The position numbers and the translations under genes were made by a program. Shown in pieces: positions 21,780 through 33,145 of a stretch of DNA of 64,000 bases (positions within the stretch are counted from its first letter, which is position 1; each line of letters starts with the position of its first letter). Where the stretch lies: the NCBI GenBank assembly GCA_012845835.1, contig JABAKD010000017.1:858001-922000 (forward strand), in the 5' to 3' direction. This DNA is from Undaria pinnatifida. Its lineage: Eukaryota; Sar; Phaeophyceae; Laminariales; Alariaceae. The notes under the pieces were generated by a model. The model saw only the letters and a list, made by a program, of their open reading frames with translations, had not been told where the DNA came from and did not search any database.

Positions 21780-22066
21780 AAAAATAAGTCGCCTCGCGCG
21801 CCTCATTATGTACGTCTTGTGTTTTCCCTCTCTCAACTTATTTCTTAGCTCTGACATTTCCCTTTCCTCTATTATTATTTGTTTACTTCTGTCTTGTACC
21901 CACAAAACTTCTCTATAGACAGTGCTTCTTCGTCTTCCAAATCCTTCCATATATTCTCGGCTACGTTATTCCATCTGTTTCCAGCTCGCCCTTTTGTTAT
22001 TTTCTCCCATACTGCTCTATCAGCAATAGCTGGCAGCCTCTTTTCTGGCATCTCTTTCCTTTATGT
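21780..22066 (-). pseudogene. LINE ORF2 fragment, upstream part
   Basis: The minus strand reads RLPAIADRAVWEKITKGRAG, then NRWNNVAENIWKDLED and EKFCGYKTEVNK, followed by stops and a frame change into IIIEEREMSELRNKLREGKH. The frameshift and stops show decay. The order fits the other fragments at lower coordinates. Confidence 0.5.
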
Positions 22067-23595
22067 CGACATTTCAACTCACGCCTCTACTGGTGTTTAG
22101 TGGATACATTCCTAGTTCTCTAGACTACGCCAAGGTACGTATCCTGGTTACGATCGATAGATCATCTTTTCCCCACTTCCAGTTGAAAGTATTAGAGATG
22201 ATACTTACTGTCACATCCTCGTCAGAAGAAGAAGCGTCATCATGACCAGAGATTGGAGAATCGTCATCACGGGCTGGAGAATGGCCGCAAGAAGCTGGAG
22301 TACCTTTAACAGGATTTACACCTGCAATTTCGCCCAGGGACGTGCATTCTACTATGGCTGGGCCGCACCGGTGTACCGTATCACGAGACCACCTGCACAG
22401 GACCCAATCCAAGAGTCGAGGATACCTTTGACAACACCTACGTCAACACAGCACCGGGGACAAAGCCACCGACTACGTGGGTGGAGTTCACCTACTCCAA
22501 GAGAGACCCGTTTCGGATCTCGGAGGAGGAAACCCGGATGATTAAAATCTCCAATGACACACTTAGATGCCACCCACTTCACTGATCGGCATCGCCCGGA
22601 ATCCCCTGATCCGAAATTACCAGAGCTTGCATCTTGAAACCATGTTCGCATGGGATCTTCGAAGCAAAGTCATCTGGATCACCATCGCACATCGGAGCAA
22701 CTGCATCCGGGATCACTGTATCAACTTCATCTTGGATCACCGGAGCATCAGCTGGACCAAGATCATCACATGGGACCATTGAAGTCGCTGGATCATCGCC
22801 ATCTGAGACTACCAGACCGCCAGCTGAGCCAAGGGTCGACGGGTTGCACCACCTGCGTTTGGGCCACGCCTTGGAACCAAGCTCAAGAACGAAGCAGATC
22901 GCAAGGAGGAGCTTCACACGCTCACAACAACAGAATGAAAGCCGTGGGAAAATCCCGAGACAGGATCTCCGGAATCAACAAAGGACAATCAACAGCCACT
23001 GGCGACATCTCCGGCCTTCGTGTACACCCGCAAGCCAACGTCAGGCTTCCTCTCCATCCTGGACAAAGAGCCCATAAAACCCGAGTCCAAGACGCAGAGA
23101 CCGTCTGCATAACTAACAGTCGAGGCGGAGCTGATAATAGCAATCAGGTTTGAGGGAAAGGCAGCCACCTACGTCTTCAACTCCAAGATACAAAGTTAAG
23201 CTTCAAGTCGCAAGCGACGGACATCGGATCAAGCTCATCTAACGACGTCTACACAAACAACGTCTACACCGACAACGTCTACACCGACAACGTCTACGCC
23301 GACTAGGTCAGCCACTGGGAGTGTGAGATGCGTTGTCTCTTCATCAAAGCTGTACGTAGAGTGTCGCATGTTCTCTGTGTACGGGGCGAGCGAAAACAAC
23401 GACCGGTGCTGTGAACGGTTTGGAGATTGCGAAATATCGCAGTAGGTACCAAGTAAGAATACAAGTCGAATACTTAATTTGGACTGGATGGTTGAATCTT
23501 AAATTTGACTACGCCATCCCCGGTACCTTCAGGATATACGACTGGAGAACGAACCACCTGGATAAGAAAACATGGAAGACTAGGATACAGTAGAG
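22067..23595. other. unassigned stretch with acidic ORF and a 15-bp coding-like repeat
   Basis: A minus frame at 22579-22917 is strongly acidic (DDLGPADAPVIQDEVD) and another at 22125-22412 is Ser/Asp-rich; neither is recognised. On the plus strand 23250-23305 has a 15-base unit AACGTCTACACCGAC repeated about four times, which reads NVYTD and ends in a stop. They may be pieces of a retroelement gag or chance. Confidence 0.3.
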
Positions 23596-23752
23596 GTGAC
23601 ACTACAGTGGAATCCGAAGGGTGCGCCAGCTAGCGTTGGGTTGCGGGCGCAAATGAGTTAAATCGACACACGACGCGTACAAAAATAGGTGGAAGTGTGG
23701 TGAGCTTAAGCTCTATTTTTCCTCGTCCGCCGGAGGAAAAGTAAAAAAAAAC
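23596..23752 (+). repeat. R4 repeat, copy 1
   Basis: Contains GTGCGCCAGCTAGCGTTGGG, GAGTTAAATCGACACACGAC and GGAAGTGTGGTGAGCTTAAG, and ends TCCGCCGGAGGA followed by an A-rich tail. Copies 2 and 3 are at 42300-42500 and 58530-58715 in the same orientation. The fixed end and A-rich tail hint at a retroposed short element. Confidence 0.8.
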
Positions 23753-23837
23753 ACCCTAGGTGATGTCTCTCTAGAATAAGTGGTCTTATCTAGTTGTAAA
23801 TCACTGGCAGTGCCTCTTTGTTTCTTTACTTGCGACG

Positions 23838-24044
23838 GCAGTAGTAGCAGTAGCAGTAGCAGTAGCAGTAGCAGTAGCAGTAGCAGTAGCAGTAGCAGAA
23901 GCAATAGCAGTAGCATTAGCAGTAGCAGTAGCAGTAGCAGTAGCAGTAGCAGTAGCAGTAGCAGTGGCAGTGGCAGTGGCAGTAGCAGTAGCGGTAGCAG
24001 TAGCAGTAGCAGTAGCAGTAGCAGTAGCAGTAGCAGTAGTAGTA
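23838..24044. repeat. (CAGTAG)n microsatellite, about 207 bp
   Basis: Nearly pure hexanucleotide with a few interruptions. It abuts the TIR element at 24045. It produces poly-Ser, poly-Ala/Thr and poly-Leu phantom ORFs in other frames. Confidence 0.95.
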
Positions 24045-24325
24045 CCTTCGACGTGTGCTACGACAAAATTGCACCATTTTTTCGCCAAGGTTCTTGCTGT
24101 TGGGAGATTAAGACATTTTTTTCTTGACCCAAAAATTGATTTGGATAAAAGTATAATGCTATGGTATCACATCGGATTGAAAAGTTTATGGCCTAGGTAC
24201 ACGACGATAATCATGCAAAAAAATGGTCTTTTTTCGACGATTTCGGGTTAAGGAGCCTCGACATTTGCGATCAATTTTTTCCGACGAAAGTTGATACCTC
24301 TATTGTAGCACGCATTTTCCTATGC
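24045..24325. mobile_element. R5 TIR element (MITE-like)
   Basis: The left end reads GACGTGTGCTACGACAAAAT and the right end CTCTATTGTAGCACGCATTT, giving inverted termini around GTGCTACRA. The interior holds CGACGATTTCGGGTTAAGG, a core word found in several other copies (44415, 46986, and inverted at 48169 and 61713). There is no coding capacity, so it is non-autonomous. A (CAGTAG)n tract touches its left end. Confidence 0.6.
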
Positions 24326-24790
24326 ACTGCTAAAGCTTATCTGGAACAAAAAAAAAGTGCTATTAATATCACTTAATGAACAACGATACGACGCTCTTGG
24401 AACACGACGAAACATGTTGCAAAACAAGAATAAATTGGAGAGTTAAGGAGCTGCGGCAGGCAGAGAACGATTCAGCCAAGCATTGCCACCTCTGTCGCAG
24501 CGAGCATCTGATGTCCCGACCGGAATTCACGTGTAAAACACGACGGAGTCTAACACGAGTTTCCGTGTGACACGTCCTGGGATACAGTGGGTTCCAGCGG
24601 CACGTCCCACGACGTGATCAATCACTTCATGCGAGAGGGAGGTTTACGTGAGTGACCTATTCCATTTTTCGTCAGATGTCTACCGAGAAAGAAATCCTGG
24701 CTTGAGTGTAAGATGCAACACCGCGGCGCATAAACACCGCACACACTAAAGTTAAAGACTTCGCGGGGTCAGCAAGTAAGCGCCGCGATT
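24326..24790. other. intergenic
   Basis: No gene or repeat copy recognised. Confidence 0.4.
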
Positions 24791-25690
24791 ATTCGTCGGG
24801 CGGTATCCGAACCCAACCATTGATTCCTGTGTGGTCACCCGTGGCATTTGTATCGTTTACGTCCGGAACTACGGTTTCCGTGGTAATTAATTTTGATGGG
24901 CTCCCGTGGAACGTCTGCGGGCTGCATGAGAACCAATGGGATTTCAGAACCCCATGGAAACTGCCCACGGGCTCCCGCGAGATGATCCCGTTGGTTCTCT
25001 TGGGAACTACCTGGGATCCCACGGGCTTCTGTGGGAACCCCCGGGACCTCTCCGGTCCCCTTGGGAAGCCCACGGTATGCCACGTAACGCCGTGGGGTCC
25101 CGTGAGGTGAACCATGGGACCCTAACATCAAGGGCATGTTGTGGCGTTTTTTTGCCTTGGCAAGGATGTCCACATGGTGAGCCATTCGTGATTCCCCACC
25201 TTTCGGCGAGGGGGGAGGGCTTGCATACGTCGTCATTTAGTGGACGATGTCTAGTGGGCAGGCCATTCCCCCCCCCCCCCCCGTTGTGGCAATCGGAGGG
25301 AGTACTGCCTCTTGTGTCACAAGGGAGGACTTCCCCCTCCTTGTGGCAAGGGGACCCCCCCCCCCCCCCCCCCCCCTTTGGCAACGGGAGCCGGTCCTCC
25401 CCCTTTTGGATAGGAAGGGGATCCCCATCGTTGTGATAAACGGGGGGGGTCACCCAAGTAGTGGAAAGGGGAGGGGGTTCCACCCCTTGTGGCACGGGGG
25501 GGGGGGAGCTTACTTTATGGCAGAGGTGGGAATCCTCCTCCTCGAGGAAAGGGGGGAGGGGGTTGTGGCAGGAGATGGGACCCCTCTCCGTCAGGAAATG
25601 ACCCCCACCTTGTGGAAAGAAGGGACCTGGTGAGAAAGGGGGGGAGTGCCCTCCCCTTTGTGGCCGGGGGGGGTGGCGCGTCCAACCGTG
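24790..25690. repeat. GC-rich degenerate minisatellite with long C and G runs
   Basis: The first part (24880-25130) repeats words such as TGGGATCCCACGGG and CCCATGGAA. The second part (25160-25690) repeats CCTTGTGGCAAGGGG-like units of about 40 bases separated by runs of 8-20 C or G. These runs could fold as G-quadruplexes, and assembly or read errors in run length are likely. Confidence 0.8.
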
Positions 25691-25709
25691 TATTTACCCC
25701 TGCTCAGGT

Positions 25710-25761
25710 CTATCAGCGGAAAGATACAATAGCTGTCGCTAAAACGAGCGACAGCTGATAG
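25710..25761. other. nested hairpin
   Basis: AGCTGTCGCT (25731-25740) and AGCGACAGCT (25747-25756) form a perfect 10-bp stem with loop AAAACG. An outer pair CTATCAGC (25710-25717) and GCTGATAG (25754-25761) offers a competing fold. It lies about 120 bases past the end of the helicase relic on that gene's strand, where a Helitron 3' hairpin would be expected, but no convincing CTRR end follows at the usual distance. Confidence 0.6.
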
Positions 25762-25877
25762 AGGTAACTGTCGTCAGACGTGTGCGTCCACGGGCCATTG
25801 GTTCGTGTGACTGCGAGGGGCACCACAGGTGGAATAGAGCCGATGTGACGTTTGCTGTATTGTAATTGATGTGGTCA

Positions 25878-26520
25878 TTAGTTGGCCGCGACGGCGTTGA
25901 AGACGCCCATGCCTGTGTACCTATCCCGCGTGCTTTGTGCGAAGTCCACCAGCCTAGCCTCTTCCCGCAACCTAGCTTTCACGGTGTCGGAGTTTACAAG
26001 CTTGCCTATCCTGTCGAAACTCATTGGCTCTACCATGAGGTCCGCTAATCTTTTAGCCCTACTGAGACAGACGAAAGTAAGCCCCGTGCAGGCCTCCTTC
26101 GGCCCCAAGTCTATGACGGCCTCCTCTCACGTCTGCCCCTGTGATTTGTGCATAGTGATGGCCCAGCAGAGTCTCAACGGCAGTTGCGTCCTGACCTGCG
26201 TTCCCTCGTCCTGCCAAGTAGTGTCTACGGGAGAAATCGGCACACACCCTCTATATCTCTCCTGAGACGACCATTCCCCCCCTGAGTATCCTCTGAACTT
26301 GACGACAACGTAAAGGGGGAGGTTCGGCGGGGGCACGTCATCTGCAAACGCCAACTCGACGACTTGACCTCGAATACCGTTCACGAGTCCAACTTGTTGG
26401 TACAGGTTCTTCGTGAGCATGACCTTGGGTCCCTTAGCTAGGTAGATGTCCCTCTCAAGCCCCTCCGCCGTGTCTGCTGTCGCCCTTCTGCCGTTGGCGC
26501 ACGGACCGAGTTTGGGTCAA
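25878..26520 (-). pseudogene. PIF1/Helitron-type helicase C-terminal relic
   Basis: The minus strand reads GLERDIYLAKGPKVMLTKNL, QQVGLVNGIRGQVVEL, then LRLCWAITMHKSQGQT. A TGA interrupts exactly here, and the same frame resumes EEAVIDLGPKEACTGLTFVC and LSRAKRLADL. These match the last motifs of PIF1-family helicases (the KSQGQT and LSRA motifs) in the right order. Walker A and B are absent, so this is only the C-terminal part; the frame is closed by a stop upstream near 26518. The stop probably replaced a single Leu codon. It could come from a Helitron or a cellular PIF1 copy. Confidence 0.8.
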
Positions 26521-28407
26521 TCGTCCCCAACGGACGTCTCTCCATGATGACCTACTTTCACCACGAGACAGGAGTAGATAACTCAGCAGGCACACCCCTA
26601 GCGGGCACACACTCTCCATGCCCGCTCTCCGCCGGCCACTATTGTCGCCCGCTGCGCCCGTTGTCTGTGTGCTGCCCGCTGTGTGAGCGCTGTGTGCCGG
26701 CTGTGTGAGCGGTGTGTGCTGCTGTTTTTGCCCGTGTTGTGTGCTGTGTGTGTGTGTTTTGTTGCTCCGTGGTGGCGTGCCTACACCTGCAGTCTAAAAT
26801 CAAATGATCCCACACTAAAATCAAGTTGAGTCAAAGACACGCACGCAAACTACTTTTTTTTCGTGGGAACCTGTATTACGAGGCCCAGGTGTAGATTAGA
26901 AACTCGCTTCGCTCGAGTAATATTATTCTGATTTTCTGGCTCTCGTTCGATGCTTCTGTACATGTTGCTGCTGTGTCCCCCCTGTGTCCCCGTGGGAGTC
27001 GTCCGCATTTCTGGTCGTTTTATCGCATCGTCATCGTTTGGCGAACTGTCGAAGATGTTGTCGTACAAAACCTATTGTCGATTCGACTGAAAAAAAAGAA
27101 GTTTTCATTGATTGACATACCGAAACGCTCGATGGGATCCCCAACACAAACTGGCACCCCCACCGCACATCGTCGAATGAATGGCATCAATTTTGTGAGG
27201 CAACACGTACCGCACGCAGTTAGTTAGACTCTGCTCATGGACTCCATACCCTCTAAAGCGATAGATTGGAGAAAAACTAGTGGTAGAAACAGGAATGATG
27301 CAAGCGGGCGTCCAAAGTGGTTCCAACTACCGCCCCAACCATCGTTGACAAAAGCGTGTGCGTCCGTTTGATTCAAGGTGCGCTCTCTTCCGCCAATTGG
27401 CAGCAATTTACCAACTGTACGCGTGTGCGTGCGTTCAAACGCGTGTGCAGCTAGTAAATAAATGTCTGTTCTCACTACCCGAATGAATGCAATTCGCGCA
27501 CACTACTACTACTGCTGTTTTTCAGCCACTTGCGTGCAGTGTTGTAACATGCGTGCTGCTGCAGTATTAATAGTTTTTTCTTGCCCAACCACTTGCGTAC
27601 GGTATTGCATTTGTTTCGGACACATTATACAGTTTGCTTGGTCTTCCTGTTGTAGAGAGGCTATTATTATATTATATTATATTATATTATACTGTATATG
27701 TTAACGCCTCCGTGGTAAGAGTCGTTCTACGGTAGCCCCCCCCCCAACATTTCTTCAACGAAATCACCGGTTTCAAAACCAGCTCCCGGTCGTATCTACT
27801 GAAACACGATGTCCCTCGACACCCCGACGCCATCGATCGATAGACCTTTGCACGCAAGAAAATGTGTGGATGGATACCTTTCTTTCAATAGTATCCTTCC
27901 TTCTGTCGAGCAGCCCCAAAATGTTCGTCAAATGATATCGCTGGTTTTGGGGCTATCGTAGAATCAGTCGTAAGTAGTGTTCACTCGCCGAAATCATCTC
28001 CCGGTAACAACTCGCGAGTTCTCGGATACAGCAAAGAGAACCTACTCCTACGCCCCTACCTAGTACTGCAGTACGGCAGCGGTTCGGAAAAATCGAGGAT
28101 GTTGACAAAAGCTGGCTCGTTTTTTTACATTTTTCACGAAACACAACGCCCGCTGAGATGGAGGTGCCAGCAGTGCTTTAGGCTATAACATGCTTTCTGA
28201 ACGACGAGACTCGTCAACCTATTAACAACCTACTACTACTGAAGTATAAGTCTAACATGGTAATAACATGGTCGTCATAGCATTTCGGTAATATGAATAC
28301 ATTAATATGGATACAATACCTAGGCCATGGGACAGTTTGGTCGGCGCGTACTACGATAGAGACATATATATGGTATACCTCTTTTTGGCTGAAATGATTC
28401 GTGGATG
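26521..28407. other. intergenic with minor repeats
   Basis: 26650-26755 is a GTGTGCTGCCCGCTGT-like minisatellite ending in a short (TG)n. 27660-27692 is a (TATTA)n microsatellite. The remainder has short ORFs without recognisable domains. Confidence 0.5.
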
Positions 28408-28690
28408 ACCTACAATAGTCGGTGCTCTTCAACCTATAATAGTCGGTGCTCTTCAACCTATAATAATAATAGTCGGTGCTCAACCTACAATAATAATAGT
28501 CGGTGCTCTTCAACCTACAATAGTCGGTGCTCTTCAACCTATAATATTACGGGGGACCATAGTAAATAGGACCTACGGTACACACAAAAACCAATATATT
28601 TCCGTATTTTGACCAACAATGTTTGGTCCTATTTACTATGGTCCCCCGTAATAGTCGGTGCTCTTCAACCTATAATAGTCGGAAATAGGC
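28408..28690. repeat. 23-bp tandem array split by an insertion
   Basis: Units read ATAGTCGGTGCTCTTCAACC plus TATA. About five lie left of 28545 and about two right of 28652. The array resumes in register after the inserted element, so the insertion postdates the array. Confidence 0.85.
28546..28652. mobile_element. 107-bp snapback element with perfect 28-bp TIRs
   Basis: 28546-28573 is exactly the reverse complement of 28625-28652 (starting ATTACGGGGGACCATAGTAA). The loop is 51 bases and noncoding. It interrupts the 23-bp array. The perfect arms indicate a recent insertion of a very short MITE; the target duplication is only 2-3 bases of AT and cannot be fixed because the array is AT-rich there. 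Confidence 0.85.
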
Positions 28691-28810
28691 CGTTTTGCTC
28701 TTCTTGCGTGGTTCTCGTCGTGCACCAAGGCCATGGGATATGTTCGTCCGGTGGTGGTGGCATTTTTTTTTTTGTTTTATTTTTTTTTCCTCCGAATTTG
28801 TTGTTGTTGG

Positions 28811-28954
28811 GAAAGGTCTTGCTACGTTGAAGAACCTCAGAAAAAAACAACAATGGTTGGCCCGCCCCTATCGTAGCACGCGTCGGTCGGTCGGTCGGTC
28901 GGTCGGTCGGTCGGTCGGTCGGTCGGTCGGTCGGTCGGTCGGTCGGTCGGTCGG
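28811..28954 (+). repeat. R5-type end followed by (GGTC)18
   Basis: AAAAACAACAATGGTTGGC and ATCGTAGCACGCGT (ending about 28882) match R5-type ends near 44680 and 61910. A pure GGTC tetranucleotide of about 18 units (28883-28954) begins immediately after. Confidence 0.8.
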
Positions 28955-29239
28955 GCTGCACTGTCTTCTTTCCCTACTACACTATTAATTGACCAGCTTT
29001 GGGGTGAGTTATAGTCTGTACAGTAGTTTATCAAGTGATCAAGTGATTACCCTCACAAAAAAGATAACGGGGTACGCCCTTTTTTTCGGTGGCGTATGTA
29101 GTAGTATAAACAATAGTAGGGCGTTACGCATCCACACACAGTCTTGGGATCTCGTTGCAATCGGCTCCGGTTCCGGTGCAAGCTTTCCACGACTTCAACA
29201 TATGTATCAACAACAAAGCGACTCTGAGGAAATCGTGCG
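28955..29239. other. intergenic
   Basis: No gene recognised; only short ORFs. Confidence 0.4.
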
Positions 29240-29320
29240 CGGTGGATGGTGGGATTCGAACCTACGACCCAAAACCCCATGGTCTGTAGACGTGGCCATT
29301 CGGCAAGAAAGTAGAGGGTA
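29240..29320 (-). other. tRNA-like relic (pol III box A/B)
   Basis: The minus strand holds TTGCCGAATGGCC, resembling a tRNA box A, and about 35 bases later GTAGGTTCGAATCCCAC, a near-perfect T-arm with box B. I could not build a full cloverleaf: the acceptor stem does not close and the anticodon stem is weak. Best read as a tRNA pseudogene or the head of a SINE. Confidence 0.45.
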
Positions 29321-29482
29321 TTAGTCCGTTTGACCACTTGCAAAAGATTAATCAATTGCCTACCTTACAACAACAGTCAGTGCAGAAGGATGAAGAAACC
29401 CGCGCCCAGGTATGTATGCAAAACAAGCGCTTTTGCGAAGTAAGAATTATACTTTGCTACTATACCTTTTAACACCTTTATC

Positions 29483-29539
29483 TTCGTAGCACGCGTTTCC
29501 AACAACAACAACAATAACGACAACAACAACAACAACAGC

Positions 29540-29573
<34 letters not shown>

Positions 29574-29620
29574 ACAAAAACAACAACAACAACAACAACA
29601 ACAGCAACAACAACAACATC
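29483..29620 (+). repeat. R5-type end followed by (CAA)n
   Basis: TATCTTCGTAGCACGCGTTT at about 29480-29498 runs straight into about 120 bases of CAA repeats with rare CGA or CAG interruptions. Confidence 0.85.
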
Positions 29621-32339
29621 AACGTACAATTCCGCGAACAAGATCCCAAGCAAAGACACTTACCATGGTATTATACAAAAATTGGCTCCTCCTCATATCT
29701 TAGAGTTCTCCACTCCACCCACCCACATGGTTAGGGAAACACGACAAGCGCAACAAGATTAGTTAGCCGATGGTCTAGAGGTATACATGTAAACCGAAAA
29801 CAACACGGAATATTTTTGAGCGATGTTGAATGGCTTTTCTCAGTGTCGACGAACCTCATCAGGGAGAATCATTCTCGGCGAAAAAACGCCCCTGTCTCTT
29901 ATGAACTACCAGGTATGAATTTCGAGCAGTGTGTCCCCGAAAAACCGGGGTGCAGTCCTATATGGGGGGTTGGAAATCGACGCAGCCAAATGTGATGCGT
30001 GTTTGTGTTCTGTGCCGTTACATCCATCCGCAACGTGCTCCGGGCGTGCAACTAAACAGGTGTGTTGGCCCCCCGCCGTTCACGTGGTGTACTGTGTGTA
30101 GCCCATATATATGTAGCTAGGTCAGAAGTTGGCTCTCAAAAGGGATAGAGTTTGAGTTACGGTAGGCTTCATTTTTGTTTTGTCGTTTCGCTCGTTTTTT
30201 TTTTCTATCTGTGATTTATTATGAGCGGTCGACGTTGCAATTGCGATGCCGTGCCGAAAATGGCAGAAAAAATGTAGCCACGCCTATGTGTATTGGATTT
30301 CAAGTGTAAAACGTTTTTAAACGAGCTTCGCTTAGCCGCCGACAACGCCAGCCGCCACAGTAAGGAGTTGATGTATCACCACAAAACAAATTTGTGGGGG
30401 TAACTAGTACTTGCAGATGCCACACGTGCCACCAACCACGTTATGATTTTCAGCTCAAGAGTGCTCCCCTCTCATGAAGGCTTCTTGATTTTCCCACGGA
30501 TCGTGACAAACAAACAGGGTTTCATGCGCGGTGGTGGTCACCGCTAAACGCAGCAGAACCTACGACATAAGTAAGTGATGAGTTGCAACGAAATCCTCCA
30601 TCTCACAACTTGATTGATTGAGTGCTTTTTGTTTTTTATTGCGGAAACAGTAGAGCGTAGATGAGTTTCGACGAAAGCTATCATCTTAGACATTGCAGCT
30701 GAACACTTGCGAGTATTACCATTTGCCTTTTATATGAGCAGCAGGGGATAGATAAGTTTCGACAAGATCCTCGGTGTCAATGCTCAATGACGTGCATCTT
30801 TTACTTACTTGTTATAGAATCAGCAAATCATAATCACAGATTCGTCTTGACTAAGTCCTCAATCTCACAGCTCAAATGACGTGTATCGATAGACGAGGTT
30901 CGAAAAAACTCGACCCACAGCTGAAGAAGGTTTTTTTTTCAAGTGTACACAGAAACAGCAGAGCCTGGGGCACTTTCGCGACCGACCAACAAAGTATCAC
31001 ATTATGCTTTTTCCTGCCCTGCCCCAGCTGCTGATCACACACCACCCCTCTCCTGTTTGTCACAACACGCTCTGATACGCCCTCAAACCAATTCGGCTGG
31101 AGCCGCCCTCAACAAAGCCCTGTAATACCGTCTCGACGAACAAAAGCGAATCCTCCGTCTAACCCGTCCATCGTTTTTAGTTAACAGAATAAAATCCACA
31201 TGAACTTCAAGATTTATTTTCCTAGAACAAGTGGGTGCAGTTATGAGTGCTTCTACCAAGGGAGGAAAAAAAGGCCCGACCCGAACCAAACAAACCACGA
31301 AAAAATACGTGAATGAGATTAATTTGGCTTTCAACTTTTTTTTTTACTTCTGGCAAAGTTACGATCAGTTCTCCCCACGCCATACACTCATCCAATCAGT
31401 ACCGGATCGATATACAATCGTGAAGATCGGTGCAACAGCCACCACAAGACGGACAAAATACCCACGGTAACAAAAAAAAGGGGAGGGGGGGGGTGACAAC
31501 GCCAAACGAGCAGTAGCGGACGAAACGAAACGCCTTTCTATAAATTGATTCCGAGGTGACAGTGAGATGCGCGTAGTCCGTCAAGTAGGCACCACCGGAG
31601 ACGGAGAAAAAAACTATCTAACTTAACTAGCCCTTTTACAACTGCAAAACTATCCCATACACATTTCCAAGTCAGCCCGTCTAAAACAAATGTGTTTTTT
31701 TGCAGTTCTGAAGGTGTTAAGGTGTGGCGTCTAAAAATCAGGCAAAAGCTGACAAAAAACAAACCTAGCGTCGATCGACCGAACGGGTGCGGTGAAATCG
31801 GTCTTATGATCATCCCACGCAGCCAAACGGGAGTACACACTCAGCAACATTACCCCCCCCCCCCCCGCCCTCCTCCTCATGTAGTCCAAGTTGATTGTAA
31901 CGTCCGTCCATAAAAAACTGTGTCTAAGGATGTACAAAGCGCGGATAAAAAAAGGAATTTCCCCCCCTACCCTTTCCTTCATCGGAAAGAAATGCAGTAA
32001 GACGACGTGAGCTATTCAGGAGCGTGGGCGAAACCTCCATCCGCGAAATGCTACAGATACGATCAAGAAGACGAAAATCTGTTTTACAACGACCGCCCCA
32101 CCAGAAGACGAAAATATTTGTCCGTAAATCTTCCATGTCAATTCAACCGAAACTTCCTTCGGGTACAATCGAAAACTTTTATAACGACCGCCCGCAAGAG
32201 GAACAAATGGTCCGAAAAGCCTCCGTGGCAACAAAAGATAAAACCATACCTTCCATTCAACCATCGGCGCGATCGGTTCCTAAAATCGGCGTGGGGGAGC
32301 AGGCACGCCCAGTCGGTAAAAAGACGATGCCAAAAAAAT
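29621..32339. other. intergenic with faint R3 pieces
   Basis: Between 30570 and 30900 a phrase like GATGAGTTTCGACAAAATCC plus TCTCACAGCTCAATGACG recurs about four times at about 90-base spacing, heavily diverged, matching R3 at 53452 and 54450. Around 32060-32190 a phrase like ACGACCGCCCCACCAGAAG occurs twice. A C run lies near 31850-31866. No gene supported. Confidence 0.5.
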
Positions 32340-33145
32340 AAGCCTGCACAGCATATTTTGCCACCGAATAAACAGCACTGGACGGTACAATATTATTTCT
32401 CCAATCAGACATGTATTTCCGCCAATTGAACAGCACTGGCCGGCTGATTTCCTCCAACCAAACAGCACGGGACGGTGCGTTTCCGCCAATGAAAAAGCGC
32501 AAAGCGGCATACTCCCACCAATTAGACACTGGACGGTACCTTTTTTTCCTCCAATCTAACACCAATGGACCGCATATTCCCTCCAACTAAACAGCACTGG
32601 GCAGCTTATATTGCGCCAATCGAACATCACTGGACAGTATATTTTCGCCAATTAGACAACAAACACGAGACAGCATATTTCCGCCAACTGGACAGCACTA
32701 GACGGTACGTTTCCGCCAATAAAACAGCACTCGACGGCTTATTCCCGCCAACCAAACAGCACTGGACAGCACATTTCCGCCAATAAAACAACACAGGACG
32801 GGATATTTCCGCCAATCGAACAGCACTGGACAGCACATTTCCGCCAATAAAACAACACATGACGGCTTATTCCCGCCAATCAAACAGCACTGGACAGCAC
32901 ATTTCCGCCAATAAAACAACACAGGACGGGATATTTCCGCCAATAAAACAACACGTAACGTGAAATTTCCCCCAAAATAAACAGCACGAGACGTTACACT
33001 TCCACCAATAAACAGCACTAGACGGTATATTTCCGCCAATCAAACAGCACTGGACAGTAGTAAATTTTCTTCAATAAGACAACACCGGACGGCATATTTC
33101 CACCAATCAAACAGCACTGGACGGTGTATTTCCCCCAACCCCACC
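32340..33145. repeat. minisatellite, about 31-33 bp units, about 24 copies
   Basis: The consensus is TTTCCGCCAATNAAACAGCA then CTGGACGGTATA. Copies vary in the middle base and in the ends. Minus-strand frames through it give phantom proteins with repeated WRKY-like and GGN words. No spacers unique to each unit exist, so it is not a CRISPR array. Confidence 0.9.

Noticed and set aside
23780-24127. Poly-Ser ORF
   Set aside because: Pure product of the CAGTAG microsatellite.
29240-29320. Functional tRNA gene
   Set aside because: The acceptor stem does not pair and the anticodon stem is weak, so only a relic is claimed.
32280-33039. Apparent repeated WRKY words on the minus strand
   Set aside because: They arise from translating a 31-33-bp minisatellite; no zinc ligands or domain structure are present.
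32340-33145. Possible CRISPR array
   Set aside because: Units lack distinct spacers, the whole unit varies gradually, and the genome is eukaryotic.
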